DNA of 49,078 nucleotides. It comes from Stramenopiles sp. TOSAG23-6 (lineage: Eukaryota; Sar). The notes beneath the pieces are model-generated. The model did no database searches and was not told the DNA's origin. It was given only the letters and a program-made list of their open reading frames with translations. A program made the translations under genes and the position numbers. The DNA is taken from positions 1 to 49,078 of the forward strand of contig LT635924.1 in NCBI GenBank assembly GCA_900128565.1, given 5' to 3'. Positions 21,701 through 33,523 of this stretch are shown here, piece after piece; within the stretch, counting starts at the first letter, position 1, and every line of letters begins with the position of its first letter.

Positions 21701-24700
21701 CATCTTTAGCCTTCTGTAAATACAAGTTATCTATTTGGGTTGTGATGTCGATTTTACCCCCGATATTTGTTTTGTGTTTATTTAGTTCACTCATGCTTGT
21801 GTAAGGGTTTTTGCAATAATCGTCATAAGAGTCTGCTTTCATTATTATTGATGTACTTTTGCCTGCTTTCTCATCTATGTCAACCAGCGATGTGTCAATT
21901 TCACCATCGATAATTATCGACATCCGCTCAATCGTATCACTATCTTCTTGATTTGTAATGATCTTCTTTGAAGGAACGTAAACGAAGCCGATGTGCACCC
22001 ATGTCTGAAGTGGGATTGATTGTGTTGATTTTACAGAAGATACTTTCCCTGAAAACTTAAGTTGTCGAGAATTACCGTCAAGGAGACATCTCATATGAGG
22101 TTTGCTTGATCCCCAATTTCCATGTTGCCATATTATATATGTTTTATCTTTTTCAGATTTTTCAAGTCGAATCCATAATGATAGTGCAAAACCATTTGCA
22201 AGTGATGGAGGTCGAGGTACAACAATGCCTGCCATACCAGACTCCATATGTAAAAGCACTGAGACATTCTGTAACAAAATCATACCCTGGTCCTTAAGAC
22301 CTGCTTCTCCTTTATCATCAATATTACTTGTATCAGCAATATCAAAAGAAAAACGACGTTCTCTCGGTTGAAGATATCGACGTAAAGCTGAAGGAATCAT
22401 GCTAAATAAATGATGGAGATATTTTTCGTATACTTGTCCATAACTACCATGTGAATTATTTTCTAATGCCGATAATACTAATGTGCCATACACTGCTCGG
22501 GCTGACTGTAATAGTGACATCTTTTGCGAGGGCAACAATTCGGTAAGCTTCCGCTGTACAGTTTGTTGCACTGTTTCATCATCGGATTCTTCCTTTGATG
22601 ATATATTCTCTTGAGACAACTGTCTCACAAGTGCAACAGCCAATGACGTTTCGTCAATACCAAATTTTGCTTCATCTGAAGTTTCGGGTTTTTTCCAGTC
22701 TTCTTCACTCAACGTTCCGCATATTATATCAAATCGGCCCACAAATTCTTCCTTTAGAATACGACCAGATTTTGTTTTGACACATCGTTCATAAAAAAAT
22801 TTGGTCAATCTTCCACTGCTTGTACATCGAAGTACCGAAAGAATTTGAGATAATTTCAGTTTCAATTGGGCTGGTGGGGCACCGATACCATTTTTACCAG
22901 TAACACATTCAATAGCCGAACAAGTTTTATCCAATATACGACCACATAAATGTCTTAAACCGGCAATCAGCACCCCGCCCTCTCTTGTTGTAGTTAGTGG
23001 TTCTTCGCCCCATTCCTCATTCCATACATCTGCACAGAGGGATTCGCTTCCTCGATTTCCACGATCAGTACACAATTCGTATAATTCAGCAAGTCTAAGA
23101 CTCATACTATTATTGATACTATTATTGTCCATCATATTCACAAATCTAAATAATCCAGCCCATCTCCCCCCCTCGAATTGTTCTTCGTGTTGTTCCATCT
23201 CTTCAGCCTCTAGCTCAAGTCCTAAAGATAATAATTGTAATAACTTGTCTAAAAGACCCTCTTGCCCTAGCTTTGATTGCTCGTCTGGTGGAAATTCTAA
23301 ACACAATGCATCTAAGGCTAACAATTGCAATGCCGTTGTTGTACCAAATTCGGAACCTTTAGAGGCCAAACTTTTATTCAAAGGCTCAACACCAATTAGT
23401 TGAAGCATAGGTTCGAAAAATTTTCTACTTGCCTGTTGTAGTTGCATAGCAGCGCTGGGACCACATCCTTGAAGGTTATCCATTACTGAAGCAACAACCA
23501 TATGGGGTTTCCCATCCTGTTCACCCTTATCACCACGAAATGCATTCGCAGCATGTCTAAGTAATTCCAAGGCAGCTCTATGAGCAGGTCCATTGACCCC
23601 GGATCTCAACGAAACTAATGCAGACCCTGAGTCCGACGAACATGCATTTAATAGTAACAACAATGCGTCAAGGCCACGAGCACGCAATCGTGCTCGATGG
23701 CGCCGTTGTTGCAAACAAAACTCCAAGGAAGAAACAGATAAAGATGATGTAGCAAAACGCAGGACCAGAGAAGCGGGTGATGCAACACCAACAACATTGT
23801 CATTTTCCAGGGAATGCTGCCCACGAAGCATTTGAAATCTGAAATTAATGACACGCCTCAATTTCGAAAGTTCATCAACGTTATTATCATCTACTGTACT
23901 TGTATCATCATCACTAATACTATTCGTTGATTCCCGTCGAATTTTGTTTGTCTGTTCAGCGATTTGATTCAATTGATGTTGAAACGAACGAATTTGCTTT
24001 CCAAAGACAAGGGGTTGCTGCATTCTAAGTAGAAACATTGCCCTCTCTAGAACTTCTTCTGCAATTTCGGCAAATGATTTGTCTTCAAGCCGTTCGGTTT
24101 CAATAAACCATCTTCGCTTGGCTGTAACAACTTTCCACACATAGTTAAGTTCCATAGGAGGTTTATCCCAGTACCGACGGGGTGAAGTTTTCGGTCCTGA
24201 CTTGGCATTTTTCCATGCTATTGATTGAGCTATTGCAATATCTACAAGTCCCTCATGAACCAACGCAGATAGAAACATGACACGAATGGCTTTGTCAACA
24301 GCAACACCGCCCTTTTTAGCAAAAACACGAAGTTGAAAACTTTGCCGTGTATGCTTCTTTAAACCCTGAATTAAAACACATGCTTGAGAATTGATAACTT
24401 CTTTAAAAAATTCATTCACTTCATCTAAACCAGTTTTACTTCGTGAAAGTATTGGCTTCATTCGTGCTGGGGGATTTGGTGGAATGATAATACTAGAAGG
24501 TAATGTATATTTCTTCGTTTCTTCACTTTCTTTTAGCTTAGTCGCGTCAATTTTTATTTCATTTTCAAATGAGATTTGTTTTGCATCCTTCTTTTCCAAA
24601 TGATCGGTGAAAGAGCCAAAAATGAGAGGCGGGCCTAATTCACCAGTGAATATTTCCGTTTTAAGCCAAAATGAAAATTTTTGTTCAAGTTTGTTCACAC

Positions 24701-27700
24701 AAGGACCATCCAGTAAAGTTCTCGCACAGCGACCAGAAATCCATGCAAGTGTGATATGTAATTCACGTACAATGGTCCAAGCCCGTGCTGTTTCGGAATG
24801 AATGCTTAGATCTTGCATAGCTGCTTCCATTGCAGCCTGTGCCATTGCTTGTGCTCTTCTTGTTGCTGGAGATTCTTTGTTTATTGGTGATCGAACTATT
24901 ATCTGTGCAGCAAATACAGTCGTCCCCTTTTCATTATGACTTGCAGAGTATCTGCGGTAAGTGATTATATCGCCTTCTTTTGGAGGCCATGTTACAGGTG
25001 CATCTTGAGGACAATACCATGCAGCTCTTCCTATCACGTCATTCCCTGGTAAGCGCACTGATATATTAATATTTCCTTTCGGGTTATAAAAACCAATATA
25101 GTTTCCAGAAGTTATAGATATAAAAGGTTCTTTCAATTTCAAGTTAAGGCGACCCGTTGGGTAAACAAATGAACTACCATCTGCATTTTGCCCTGTTACT
25201 AGTGCCTCTGGCAAATGTACTTCTTTACATGCTTTGATAGTAAATTTCTTCGTCTCTCCGTCTACCAATTGAGCAGTATATATCATTATCGAGCTTGGAT
25301 TCCCTACAGGAGCTTTTTCAAAGCGGATAAATACATCTGTAATCACACCTGACTTTTCTGCGGGGAAATCCAGTATAAGATGACCAGTTCCCCATGCGGA
25401 TGTAGTAGCAAATATATCCGGGCCAACACGGCATAATATTTCATCTTTTCCTGTGATCGAACCCATTACATCTACAGCGATCGGCGCTCCACCGCTAGCT
25501 TCAAGATCCAGAAGACCACTTTCAGGCATTTCTTTAACAAGTTCACCACATGTAGCGAAAAGTTCACTTAATGGGCCCAATAGTTGCTCCGACAGCTGAC
25601 ATCTACATGCGAATGCTGACAGGGCTGTAAATAGTGGTAACGTTATTGATGAAATAATCGATGGTGAATCTGTAATATTCTGAACAATAGTTGCGCGAAT
25701 TTCTTGGAGGTGTTGTTTCGACGATCGTAATGATTCAATGCCAGAAATTGCCTCACATAGTAGATCTCGCGCTGCATTTGCACATCGAATAGCATGTGAC
25801 AAAATAATGCGACAAGCATGTGACATGGGTTGTTTAGTTCCACTTTGACTTTTCTCAAACCCTTCCAAAGTACAGCAGCACAAAACTTGGACTTGAATAG
25901 CGCCAAGGGACAACAATGCAGACTTTTCAATATCATCATATTCTAATTTTGGGGATTTACCTTCCTGAATATATTTTAGAGTCCTCAATAAACGTAATTG
26001 TGCACCCTGTAAAGTTCGCGATAGAAGTGATTGAAGTAAATGATTCAAAACACAAGCATCGGGGTTATGCTGTCGTGGGGTAATTGTCTTTCCTGCTTCA
26101 TTATTTTGGTCGAACTTTTTATTTTCATCTATGATTAATTCGATTACTAGCTTACGTGCGGTTGATAGCTTCGTAAAGCACTGCAGCAAACTTGAAAGTA
26201 AAATATTTGCACTTTCTCTATTGCTTACAATTTGAATTGTATCAGATAGAAGCTCTCCTTGTTCGGCTGCCGTTGGATAAAACAAATCGAGGCCTGCGGA
26301 AATTACCGTACACGCTTCCGTTCGAACTTTTTCCCATGGTTCTTTTGCTTCAGTAGGTTTTGACTTTATGATACGGATTATTTCTTTCCGCAATTCAATA
26401 ACTAAATTAGACCCATATATTATATTTATTCCAGCAGATAAAGCTGAGCGTCTTACACTATCAGATAGCTGCAAAGATTCAACTGGATGTCGACTCATAA
26501 TAAGTTGATGTATTTTGGAAAAATATTTAAAAAAAAAATTGTTAGGTACAAATTTCGTACGAAAAAAAAATCGAATTTGAAAAAAAATAAAACATACATG
26601 TACGTGGACCTTTAGCAATTGAAGACACGAGAGTACTATATAGAAGTTACCTTCATCGGTTGCTAAATTGTCTTTCAACAAAATCAATAATTGGAAGAAA
26701 GTATCACCTGATAGATCATATCCAAGAGGTACAGATAGGAGGCTTGTCCTTTTCGACTCTTGGTCAACTTCTAAAACTCCAGAAGGACCGAATGCTTCAG
26801 ATAATTGAACTAGTCGCGCAAGAAGTGCAAATCCAGAATCAGCAAGAGAAATGCATTCACTCCCTGTAACAGACGTAATGACATGTTTGGATCCCTTAAA
26901 TACGAGATTTGATCGTTCATGCTTAGTTAACATCGAAGGAGGTTTAATTTGAACTGAATTATTAAAACATGCTGAATTATCCCCTATTGTTTCTAATATT
27001 GGAATTCGCCCAATGGGCGTTCCTGCATTTGAATATCGTTCAAGCAGAAGCTTTTCACACACTGTATTACTGTTTGAGGAAACTCTACTCATACGCCATA
27101 CGCTATTACCATTCCAATCATAACAAACACCAGCCCCTTCGAGTCCATTTGTTGGCCCTGATTGAATACAATAACTACTTAAAAGTCTCCCACTCACCAA
27201 GCAAAATACATAACAAACATTCCATATATTTTCTCCAATATCATGTGAAGCGGGTACTATGACAAGTTCATGCCCATTTGTAAACATTGTAGAGCTTTGC
27301 GTCCAATCCTTATCAATAAAATTGAGTTGACTCAATGGGGCGCTTTTCCTATGTGGCATCTCTCGTATAGCAATTGCAGATACACATGGCCGAAGTCCTT
27401 CAAACTCTATGCACATTGAAATGTTTTCTCGTTTACTTTTTTTCACAATGTCGGTATACCGTTTAATATCAAAACAAACTGGAAAATGATATTCAACAGA
27501 TTTAAATTTCCCTCCTAATTCTTGAAATGGCCTAAAGTTTGCCATAACTGTGCACCCATCAATAACTACATTAAATCGACGCTCAGTGCTATCAAATGTA
27601 CAAAAACTAACTGTGACCATAAAGTAGCATGTATCTGCCGTACCCCTATGACTCGGGGTTTCTATTGGAATGTCATACTGAAATTTCATTGTATGTGATC

Positions 27701-30077
27701 GAAGATGCCGAAAGAGTTCTTCATCTGCGGTACCATCAATTGACTTGTCTACTTTGCACTTAATGCGATCCTGGGCCCGAAATGGCGTTTTTGCATCACA
27801 CGAAAAAAAGCGATCTGAAGAGAATTCAATCCCAGTAGATGAACAGTAACCTGGCCCACCGCAATTTACTGCATTGATTAATCTAAATTCCTTCATTTCA
27901 GATGTACTTGGACCTTGGCATCCTCTACCCCCTTTCACGGAATGCTCAGCACCCTCAAAGGATTTCAAGGTAACACTTCGTAACCACCCATTATTTTTAT
28001 CACAACATATCAGTTGTTTGCAAAATTTAGCATCGTAAATGTCAATGATTGTCTCCTCACGTTTTGTATCATTGTCACTGCGTTTTCTGAAGCTATATAA
28101 AAATTGCCCATCTGAAATTAATGGCGGAGGAGCTTTCATAAATTCTATTTTCTTCACTTGAGGCTTTTCTAATTTAGCATAAGTGGATGTGTCACTTTGT
28201 AGATTTGTGGATAATGGCTTACAATTAAAACAAAGATCAAAACCTAATTCCGCATTAAACCAGCGACTCGTGCCAGGTTCATAGCTAATACCACAATGAT
28301 CACAGAAGAAACCGCCCATGTAAGGACCATCAGCATACTCAGATATTTCTAAATCCATATGCGCATATTGTTCTAATTGATCTTCTCCTGCATCTTGACC
28401 TTGATCATCTTGAGTATTCTCATCTTCAGATATATGATCTTCATCTCTTTCTAATTCTACTTTTGTCTCTTTCATAATTTCTATTTTTTCTTCTACTAAA
28501 TCATTACATACTCCCCCGAAATGCGAACGTACTAGTTCTAAAGTACTACACTTTACTACATCTAATCTACATTCTACATTTGATGGCGACGATGCTATTA
28601 ATCGTCGTAAGAATAAAAAACCACCAGCACACACTAATCGACACCCCAACACCCCTGAATATTGTATTGAAGAATATGTTTCATCTCTTTTACTATCAGT
28701 ATCAGTAGCAGCAGATGAAACTACTAAAAGCTTAGGAGAATGGACATATAATTTGCCTGCGACAGTACCACTACCTGGCGAACCCGTTCCAATCTTTAGC
28801 AATCCAAACTCCGAAGTATATACAAAGATATAATATCCATCTGTTGCTATCGTAATCCTGGATTTAATCTCAGAATGAATTACCTTTACAGGAATTACAA
28901 GAGGCCATGACCCTCTAGCATGTGATGGACCTAAACTTCGCAAATAATGAGTGTATCGAAAACGCCGAAGAGCAGTTAACGATTTGAAATGAAGCTCAGA
29001 ACTCCTAGCTTTATCCGAATTACGAAATTCAATTACATTATTTTCCCACTGGAGGATTGGTCTTACAACAGCGAGTATACCACTAACAGAACCTCGAGCA
29101 ACTGCGATCGATACCAACAAATCCAATAAATTGGATACACTGATTGGGGCTTTATAAAAATCATTTTGTTTACTACTACTAAAGTTATTTGGTTGCTTAT
29201 TTTGAGGCAGCAAGACACCAGACAACTTTAACAAAGATGACGCTAAGTCTCCAATACTATTTATAATTACTGGTGACAAAGGAGGGCCGCAACATATTGA
29301 TAATGGCTCCAAACAATTTCCTAAAGATGACTGGAGTATTTCTACAACTTCGTCAAATATATCAGGTTCATGACGCGACGCACATTTTAGAAGTACAACA
29401 GCCATACGAAGACCAGCGGTGACACAGGAAGATAAAATAGTTTCATTTGAGAATGTTTCTTTACTACCATTCATTCGAATAAGAGAGACGGAATCATTAT
29501 TTAGCGTTGCTATTCCACCCGCGTTAACATCCGATTTCTTTGAATTTTTTGAGTCATTGCTCTCATGATAATATGTGCGCTGAGCCTCGCGATGCAATGA
29601 CCTCTGTGCTTGACGTAAAACTCTCAAGCGCGTTTCTAAAGTAGGTGCAAATGCAACGGGTCCTCTAGCAGTAGACGATAAAGAAGATACCCTTCGTAAA
29701 TATGCGTTTGCTGCTCCACGTTTTCCTACTTGGTCACCTCGCATAACAACAGCGGTAACAAGAGTTTCTATTTCTGCTGCTTCAATGGAAGCATTACTAT
29801 TCACCTCAACTTTTACTAAGTAGCCGGGCTTAAATGAATCTAAATTTCCTGCTAGTCGCTCACTAGCTTCACATGCAGGAAGTAGTTGAGATAATAATCC
29901 GACGTTGAATAGGTCATCAGGGGACTCAACAAGGGAAAGCCATTGCTGATCATCTCGTATTGTTTTCTGAAGTTCCTCTGGGTCTGTTTCTAAAAGTGAC
30001 GTATCATGAAGCAATGATTGCTCTTCTTTTTTTAGACTTGGAGATCTTACTACAGAAATACGATTTCCCATAGTCAA
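9768..30077 (-). CDS. Giant HECT-type E3 ubiquitin ligase with LamG, SPRY, UBA and ZZ-like domains
   Basis: Four minus-strand exons, 30077-26598, 26507-20351, 20256-13961 and 13868-9768, join in frame to about 6,677 aa. The C-terminal HECT domain (about 6345-6670) begins KVKFEGESAIDQGGPFRDT and ends SAHTCFFQIDLPKYSS, with the catalytic Cys near 6644 that accepts ubiquitin from an E2. Upstream: a ZZ-like zinc finger CDHCG...CFNCK (about 588-620) after an acidic stretch; two LamG-like domains (about 2580-2970); a LamG (about 3770-3930); SPRY domains near 4284, 4678-4804 (inside another LamG), 5014-5138 and 6000-6098; and a UBA-like segment NEELTKTLGFKV... (about 5144-5180). Long helical stretches fill the rest. 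Size and N-terminal adaptors recall HERC1/2-class ligases, but no RCC1 repeats were seen. Substrate unknown. It faces the J-protein gene across a 284-bp divergent spacer. Confidence 0.9.
13869..13960 (-). repeat. Introner-like intron 3 of the HECT ligase
   Basis: 92 nt, phase 0, minus strand GTACGTTTTATATG ... CACAATACAT, AT repeated (GAT before, CAT at the end). Joins NLPSD to AFTSVNIIGG. Confidence 0.87.
20257..20350 (-). repeat. Introner-like intron 2 of the HECT ligase, divergent
   Basis: 94 nt, phase 1, starts GTTCGTTTTC; core altered (TTTTGTGGCTAAC) and end TCTCGAACAT. The boundary can slide over four positions, and none gives GT-AG. Joins SSQ-C-ASEFSAELV. Confidence 0.8.
26508..26597 (-). 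repeat. Introner-like intron 1 of the HECT ligase, stop-free
   Basis: 90 nt, phase 0, GTATGTTTTA ... CCAAAATACAT, CAT on both sides. It has a multiple of three bases and no stop in frame, so a retained copy would add 30 mostly Phe/Lys/Asn residues (VCFIFFQIRFFF...). Spliced junction KVHVH|QLIMSRHP. Confidence 0.83.
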
Positions 30078-30361
30078 CCCCTCGAAAGGAATTTATAAAA
30101 AAGGTTTGGACACACTCTCTCTGTCTCTTGGAAAGTGAGACGCGGCCGTTATATCTCTCTCAACGGTTGTTTTTTGCAAAATTATAAATTCCAAATTCAT
30201 CGAAGTCATTCCCGATTCGAACGATTCGAAGTTGATTGATGTCAAAACACTCGTAACTCGTACTCGTGTGTCGTGATGAAGCACTCTGAGAGTCCTGTTT
30301 ACTACAAAATAAAACACACTGGTCAGCATTAGTCCATTTGTTCCCCCGTTAAATTAAAACA
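30078..30361. promoter_or_regulatory. Shared divergent promoter region
   Basis: 284-bp gap between the outward-facing start codons of the HECT ligase and the J-protein. No repeat or ORF of note; it must carry both promoters if the starts are right. Confidence 0.45.
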
Positions 30362-31012
30362 ATGACAGATTATTATAGCACTTTAGGGGTGGCAAAGACT
30401 GCGACTGATCGAGAAATAAAAAAGGCTTTTAGAAAGCTCGCTCTAGCTCACCACCCTGACAAAGGTGGCGATCCAGAAATGTTCAAAAAAATAAGTGAAG
30501 CGTTTGCAACCCTCAGTGATGTTGACAAGAAACGCGAGTATGATAGATATGGTGCAAAGTCATCACGTGGTGTTGGCAATAGTAGAGGGTTTCGTCAAGC
30601 TGATGCGGATGAATTGTTCCGTCAATTTTTTGGCAACCAAAGTGGTGCTAGTGGGATACATGTGCAGAGAGGAGGGTTTACCTTTGTATCAGGTGGACCT
30701 GAGATGTTTTTCGGTAGTAATATTAGAGGGAGCCCTTTTTTTAGAATGTCACAGCATAATCGGAGAAGACGTGGTTCAACAGAGTCTTCGAGTGCAGCTG
30801 CGACAAACAGAGAAACATTTCGACACGCTCAAAACCGTCAAAGTAGTCCAATTTTAGTTTTTTTAAAAGTGTGTGGAATGTTATGTTGCCCCCCAGGTTT
30901 ATTTTGTTATACTTTATGTTTCATAATGTTGTATTGGCTGGGATTTATGTCTTACCTATTTCCGTCGCCATCGGCTGATGCTAAAAACGACGAGATTGTT
31001 TGGGAATTGTAA
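30362..31012 (+). CDS. Membrane-anchored J-domain protein
   Basis: 216 aa, intronless. Residues 4-65 are a J-domain (DYYSTLGVAKTATDREIKKAF, HPDKGG, DKKREYDRYG), whose HPD tripeptide (36-38) stimulates Hsp70 ATPase. A Gly/Phe-containing linker follows (about 70-125), then a Ser/Arg-rich stretch. Near the C-terminus a Cys-rich hydrophobic region (about 163-200, ILVFLKVCGMLCCPPGLFCYTLCFIMLYWLG) probably spans the membrane once or twice. A tail-anchored co-chaperone of the ER or mitochondrial outer membrane is plausible. There is no zinc finger or C-terminal substrate-binding domain, so it is a minimal class III-like J-protein. Likely recruits Hsp70 to a membrane; compartment not determinable. 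Confidence 0.88.
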   Translation: MTDYYSTLGVAKTATDREIKKAFRKLALAHHPDKGGDPEMFKKISEAFATLSDVDKKREYDRYGAKSSRGVGNSRGFRQADADELFRQFFGNQSGASGIHVQRGGFTFVSGGPEMFFGSNIRGSPFFRMSQHNRRRRGSTESSSAAATNRETFRHAQNRQSSPILVFLKVCGMLCCPPGLFCYTLCFIMLYWLGFMSYLFPSPSADAKNDEIVWEL

Positions 31013-31043
31013 TTTCCTACTAAAATATGTCAAAATTTTGATT

Positions 31044-31080
31044 TTGTTTTGTTACGTACAAAATTTTCTACCAAAAAAAA
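31044..31080 (-). repeat. Degenerate introner-like core in intergenic DNA
   Basis: Minus strand reads GGTAGAAAATTTTGTACGTAAC after a T run, close to the introner core. It lies between the convergent J-protein and Hv1-like genes. No matching ends found. Confidence 0.55.
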
Positions 31081-31243
31081 AAAATGTAGATGAAAATGAA
31101 GTGATGGCTAGCTAAATAGAGTTCTAGTATAGATTTCCTACTATAATTAAATACAATTTAACCAATACAAATCTAATTTATAACACAATAGTGAATTAAT
31201 ATAAAATAATAATTTAAATTTCTCACATCATTTGAAAATCAAT

Positions 31244-31274
31244 TTACTACAAAATTCCATACCTAACAAATTTC
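31244..31274 (+). repeat. Degenerate introner-like core in intergenic DNA
   Basis: Plus strand reads TACAAAATTCCATACCTAAC followed by AAATTTC, as in introners, just downstream of the Hv1-like stop codon and in opposite orientation to that gene. No GTACG-type 5' end was found nearby. Confidence 0.55.
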
Positions 31275-31285
31275 AAAAGTCTTTA

Positions 31286-32539
31286 TTACCCCCATTTTTT
31301 ATTCCTTGAAGATTTCTGCCTTGTATCAGAATAAGCACCACTTTCTCCAACAATCACAGTTTTACTGACTCGACGTCCATCGTCAGATTTTTTACGATCA
31401 TCAACGACATTTTGTATTGTGAAAAAATATATATTTTTTTGTTAGTAAAAAAAATCGTTAGGTACAAAATTTGGTACGAAAAAAAAATAAAATTTTGATG
31501 AAAAAAGTACGCTATCTCCTCTAGTAGCTTGTGCGACAGTCTCGGCCGCAATTTGAAGTGCCTCCCTCAAAGTCTCAACTTCATTCTTGTATCTTTGCAT
31601 CATCGTTTCGACATGTTTTCTTGCCTCATCCTCCTTTTGGACATTTTGCATCCTCTGCTCAAGTAGAAGTTGTACTTCAGCAACTTTTTCATTGGAAACA
31701 TCAAGCATAATTTGTGAACAAATATTTTTTTTGTTTTTTTTTTGTTAGGTACGGAATTTCGTACGAAAAAAAATAAATTCGAAATTGAAAAAAATAAAAC
31801 ATACATAATTTGAAGTTCTGTACACTTTGCTCTACTCGTAGCTAAAATTCGCCAAAAAAATTCGCAGACCTCGCCACAAGCGTAATATTCCAAGCATTCT
31901 TAGACTGATACTATATCCATGAGAGTGTTGATATAATGAGATACTAATAATTGCCATATCAGTAAAGTAACCAAGGTGAAGAAATACACGAAATCCAAAA
32001 CAAACACATAAGAGTGACAATTCTGTCACAAATATACACTGTGTTATATGCAGGACAATAGACACAATTAACTGTAGATTAATAAAATCAGGAGTAGACA
32101 ATCCAAAGCGTATACCAGAGACCATTAAAAGTGATATGACAACTGCGCATATGTCTACAATTGTGACAACAACTAAAAAAAGTTGCATGAGTGTCGTTTC
32201 TAATGAGCTTCCTATAATGTATCGAAGGCTTAGTCCAGAAGAAGCATGCTTATGAGTTGATTCTTTCTCTGTCACATTTTTCATTTTATCTGAGTGAGTA
32301 GAGGATTTTTTTTTCCGCTGCCTTAGTTCTGATCCTTTTATCTCATCATGATCAGATTCGATATCTTCGTTTTCAACTTCTTCGTCATCTGCTTCTTCAC
32401 CTAATTTATCTTCGTTTTCTACTGTTGCATCATCCAATGAGTTCTTTAATTTCCTTTGCTTCTCATCGCGCTTTCTTTTCGCATCCCATTGACTATAATC
32501 CAATTCGCGCCCATCATTCATCAAATCCTCATCAACCAT
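31286..32539 (-). CDS. Voltage-gated proton channel (Hv1-like), frameshifted at a homopolymer
   Basis: Minus-strand exons 32539-31805, 31706-31511 and 31411-31286. An acidic/basic N-terminus of about 100 residues precedes four transmembrane segments. S1 (LFLVVVTIVDICAVVISLL) has the Asp of the selectivity filter, S2 (ITQCIFVTELSLL) has the Phe and Glu of the charge-transfer centre, S3 (YFTDMAIISISL) has its Asp, and S4 (ILRLWRGLRIF) has the Hv1 signature RxWRxxR. There is no pore domain. Right after S4 the frame runs into TAG, but skipping one base at an A7 run (31854-31860 plus strand) restores WRILATSRAKCTELQIM and leads into a coiled coil (EKVAEVQLLLEQRMQNVQKEDEARKHV), as expected for dimeric Hv1. 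The extra base may be an assembly error, a real mutation or frameshifting. It would release protons from the cell. Confidence 0.8.
31412..31510 (-). repeat. Introner-like intron 2 of the Hv1-like gene
   Basis: 99 nt, phase 0, GTACTTTTTTC ... CACAATACAA. The flanks differ (GC before, AA at the end), so this copy lacks the dinucleotide repeat. Joins ATRGDS to NVVDDRKK. Confidence 0.72.
31707..31804 (-). repeat. Introner-like intron 1 of the Hv1-like gene, long flanking repeat
   Basis: 98 nt, phase 2, GTATGTTTTA ... TTCACAAATTAT. The eight bases CAAATTAT precede the element and also end it, the longest direct repeat at any introner here. Joins LQI to MLDVSNEK. Confidence 0.8.
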
Positions 32540-32805
32540 CAGATGTAAAACCGTAGATACAAAAGATTACTTAAAAACAAAAGTCTAACATTACTTGAAA
32601 GGGAAAAAAAAACTTACCTACCAAAAAAATACTAAAATAACGGACACACGAAATCCATAAAAATTTAAAAATGTCAAACATCAAGAAAAAAGAACTGCAC
32701 AATGAATCACTCTTTACATATGGTGTTTCTTTTTCATGCGAGAAGGATCAACTAAAATTTTCCAAGTAATGATGAATCACTTGATCTAAAATATTATATT
32801 ACGAC

Positions 32806-33489
32806 ATGACAATTACCCTTGCAAACAGCAACGCTAGTAATGAATCTTTCAGGAATGATAGACTCATCAGTATAGATGACGTACACTGCAGTTTAGCAAC
32901 TCTACTGCAGTGGCGTTTTATCAACTGTACGGCTGAGAGAGCCTTTGCTGCACAAAAAGCAAGAGCTAAAGCTGATCTAGTAGCACTATGGCACCACACA
33001 GAAGCTCGACGACACCGGTTAGCTCAGCTTCGTATGCGAATTGCACAACGACGACAAAAAAAAATATCAGAGTTACATCAGTCTTCCAGGCGCATGGAAA
33101 AAGTTAAGACAGAAACGTTTATCCCGACTCACGAAAAATTGTTAGATACATTAAAATATGAGAAAATAAAGAATCAAAGTTTTTTGAATTCAAAATTTAA
33201 AAAAAGACATCAGAATAAAGCAAATGATAATGCAGTAGATTACTCAAGTTTTCAAAATGCTTTGAGAGTTGTATCTACTGCTGTTGAAAAGTATAAAATA
33301 AACCAAGATTTTGCGAATGAAGGAAATGAAGAAAATGAATTAAGGTTAGGGTTCGAAGTAAATAAGTTGAGTGATTTGCTCAAAGAAAGAACAACTAAGT
33401 ATATTTCTCAGAAGAATCAAATAACAAACTTAATTTGTGAAGAGTTTGAGCAGTTTGATTTTGCTGTAAACAATATGGTCAAAGTGTGA
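32806..33489 (+). CDS. QWRF / HAUS8-like augmin subunit
   Basis: 227 aa, intronless, mostly helical. Residues 33-75 (LLQWRFINCTAERAFAAQKARAKADLVALWHHTEARRHRLAQLRMRI) match the hallmark of the plant QWRF/AUGMIN8 family, with the QWRF tetrapeptide followed by an Ala/Glu-rich helix and an LxxLR-type stretch. HAUS8 is the microtubule-binding subunit of augmin, which recruits gamma-tubulin to existing microtubules. The long basic N-terminal microtubule-binding region of plant homologues is almost missing (about 30 residues). The C-terminal part ends in predicted coiled coil (VNKLSDLLKERTTKYISQKNQ). The motif is seen; the role is inferred from the family. A GGTTAGGGTT motif (33344-33353) lies within the reading frame. 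Confidence 0.65.
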   Translation: MTITLANSNASNESFRNDRLISIDDVHCSLATLLQWRFINCTAERAFAAQKARAKADLVALWHHTEARRHRLAQLRMRIAQRRQKKISELHQSSRRMEKVKTETFIPTHEKLLDTLKYEKIKNQSFLNSKFKKRHQNKANDNAVDYSSFQNALRVVSTAVEKYKINQDFANEGNEENELRLGFEVNKLSDLLKERTTKYISQKNQITNLICEEFEQFDFAVNNMVKV

Positions 33490-33506
33490 AAAATAAATAT
33501 TTTAAA

Positions 33507-33523
33507 TTACGAAATTTAGTACC
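33507..33523 (+). repeat. Introner-core-like fragment in spacer
   Basis: TTACGAAATTTAGTACC resembles the introner core without the CTAAC part. It lies 18 bp after the HAUS8-like stop codon. Too short to be certain. Confidence 0.4.

Noticed and set aside
22102-23403. Plus-strand ORFs within the HECT ligase region
   Set aside because: Antisense shadows of a long, domain-bearing minus-strand frame; no independent similarity.
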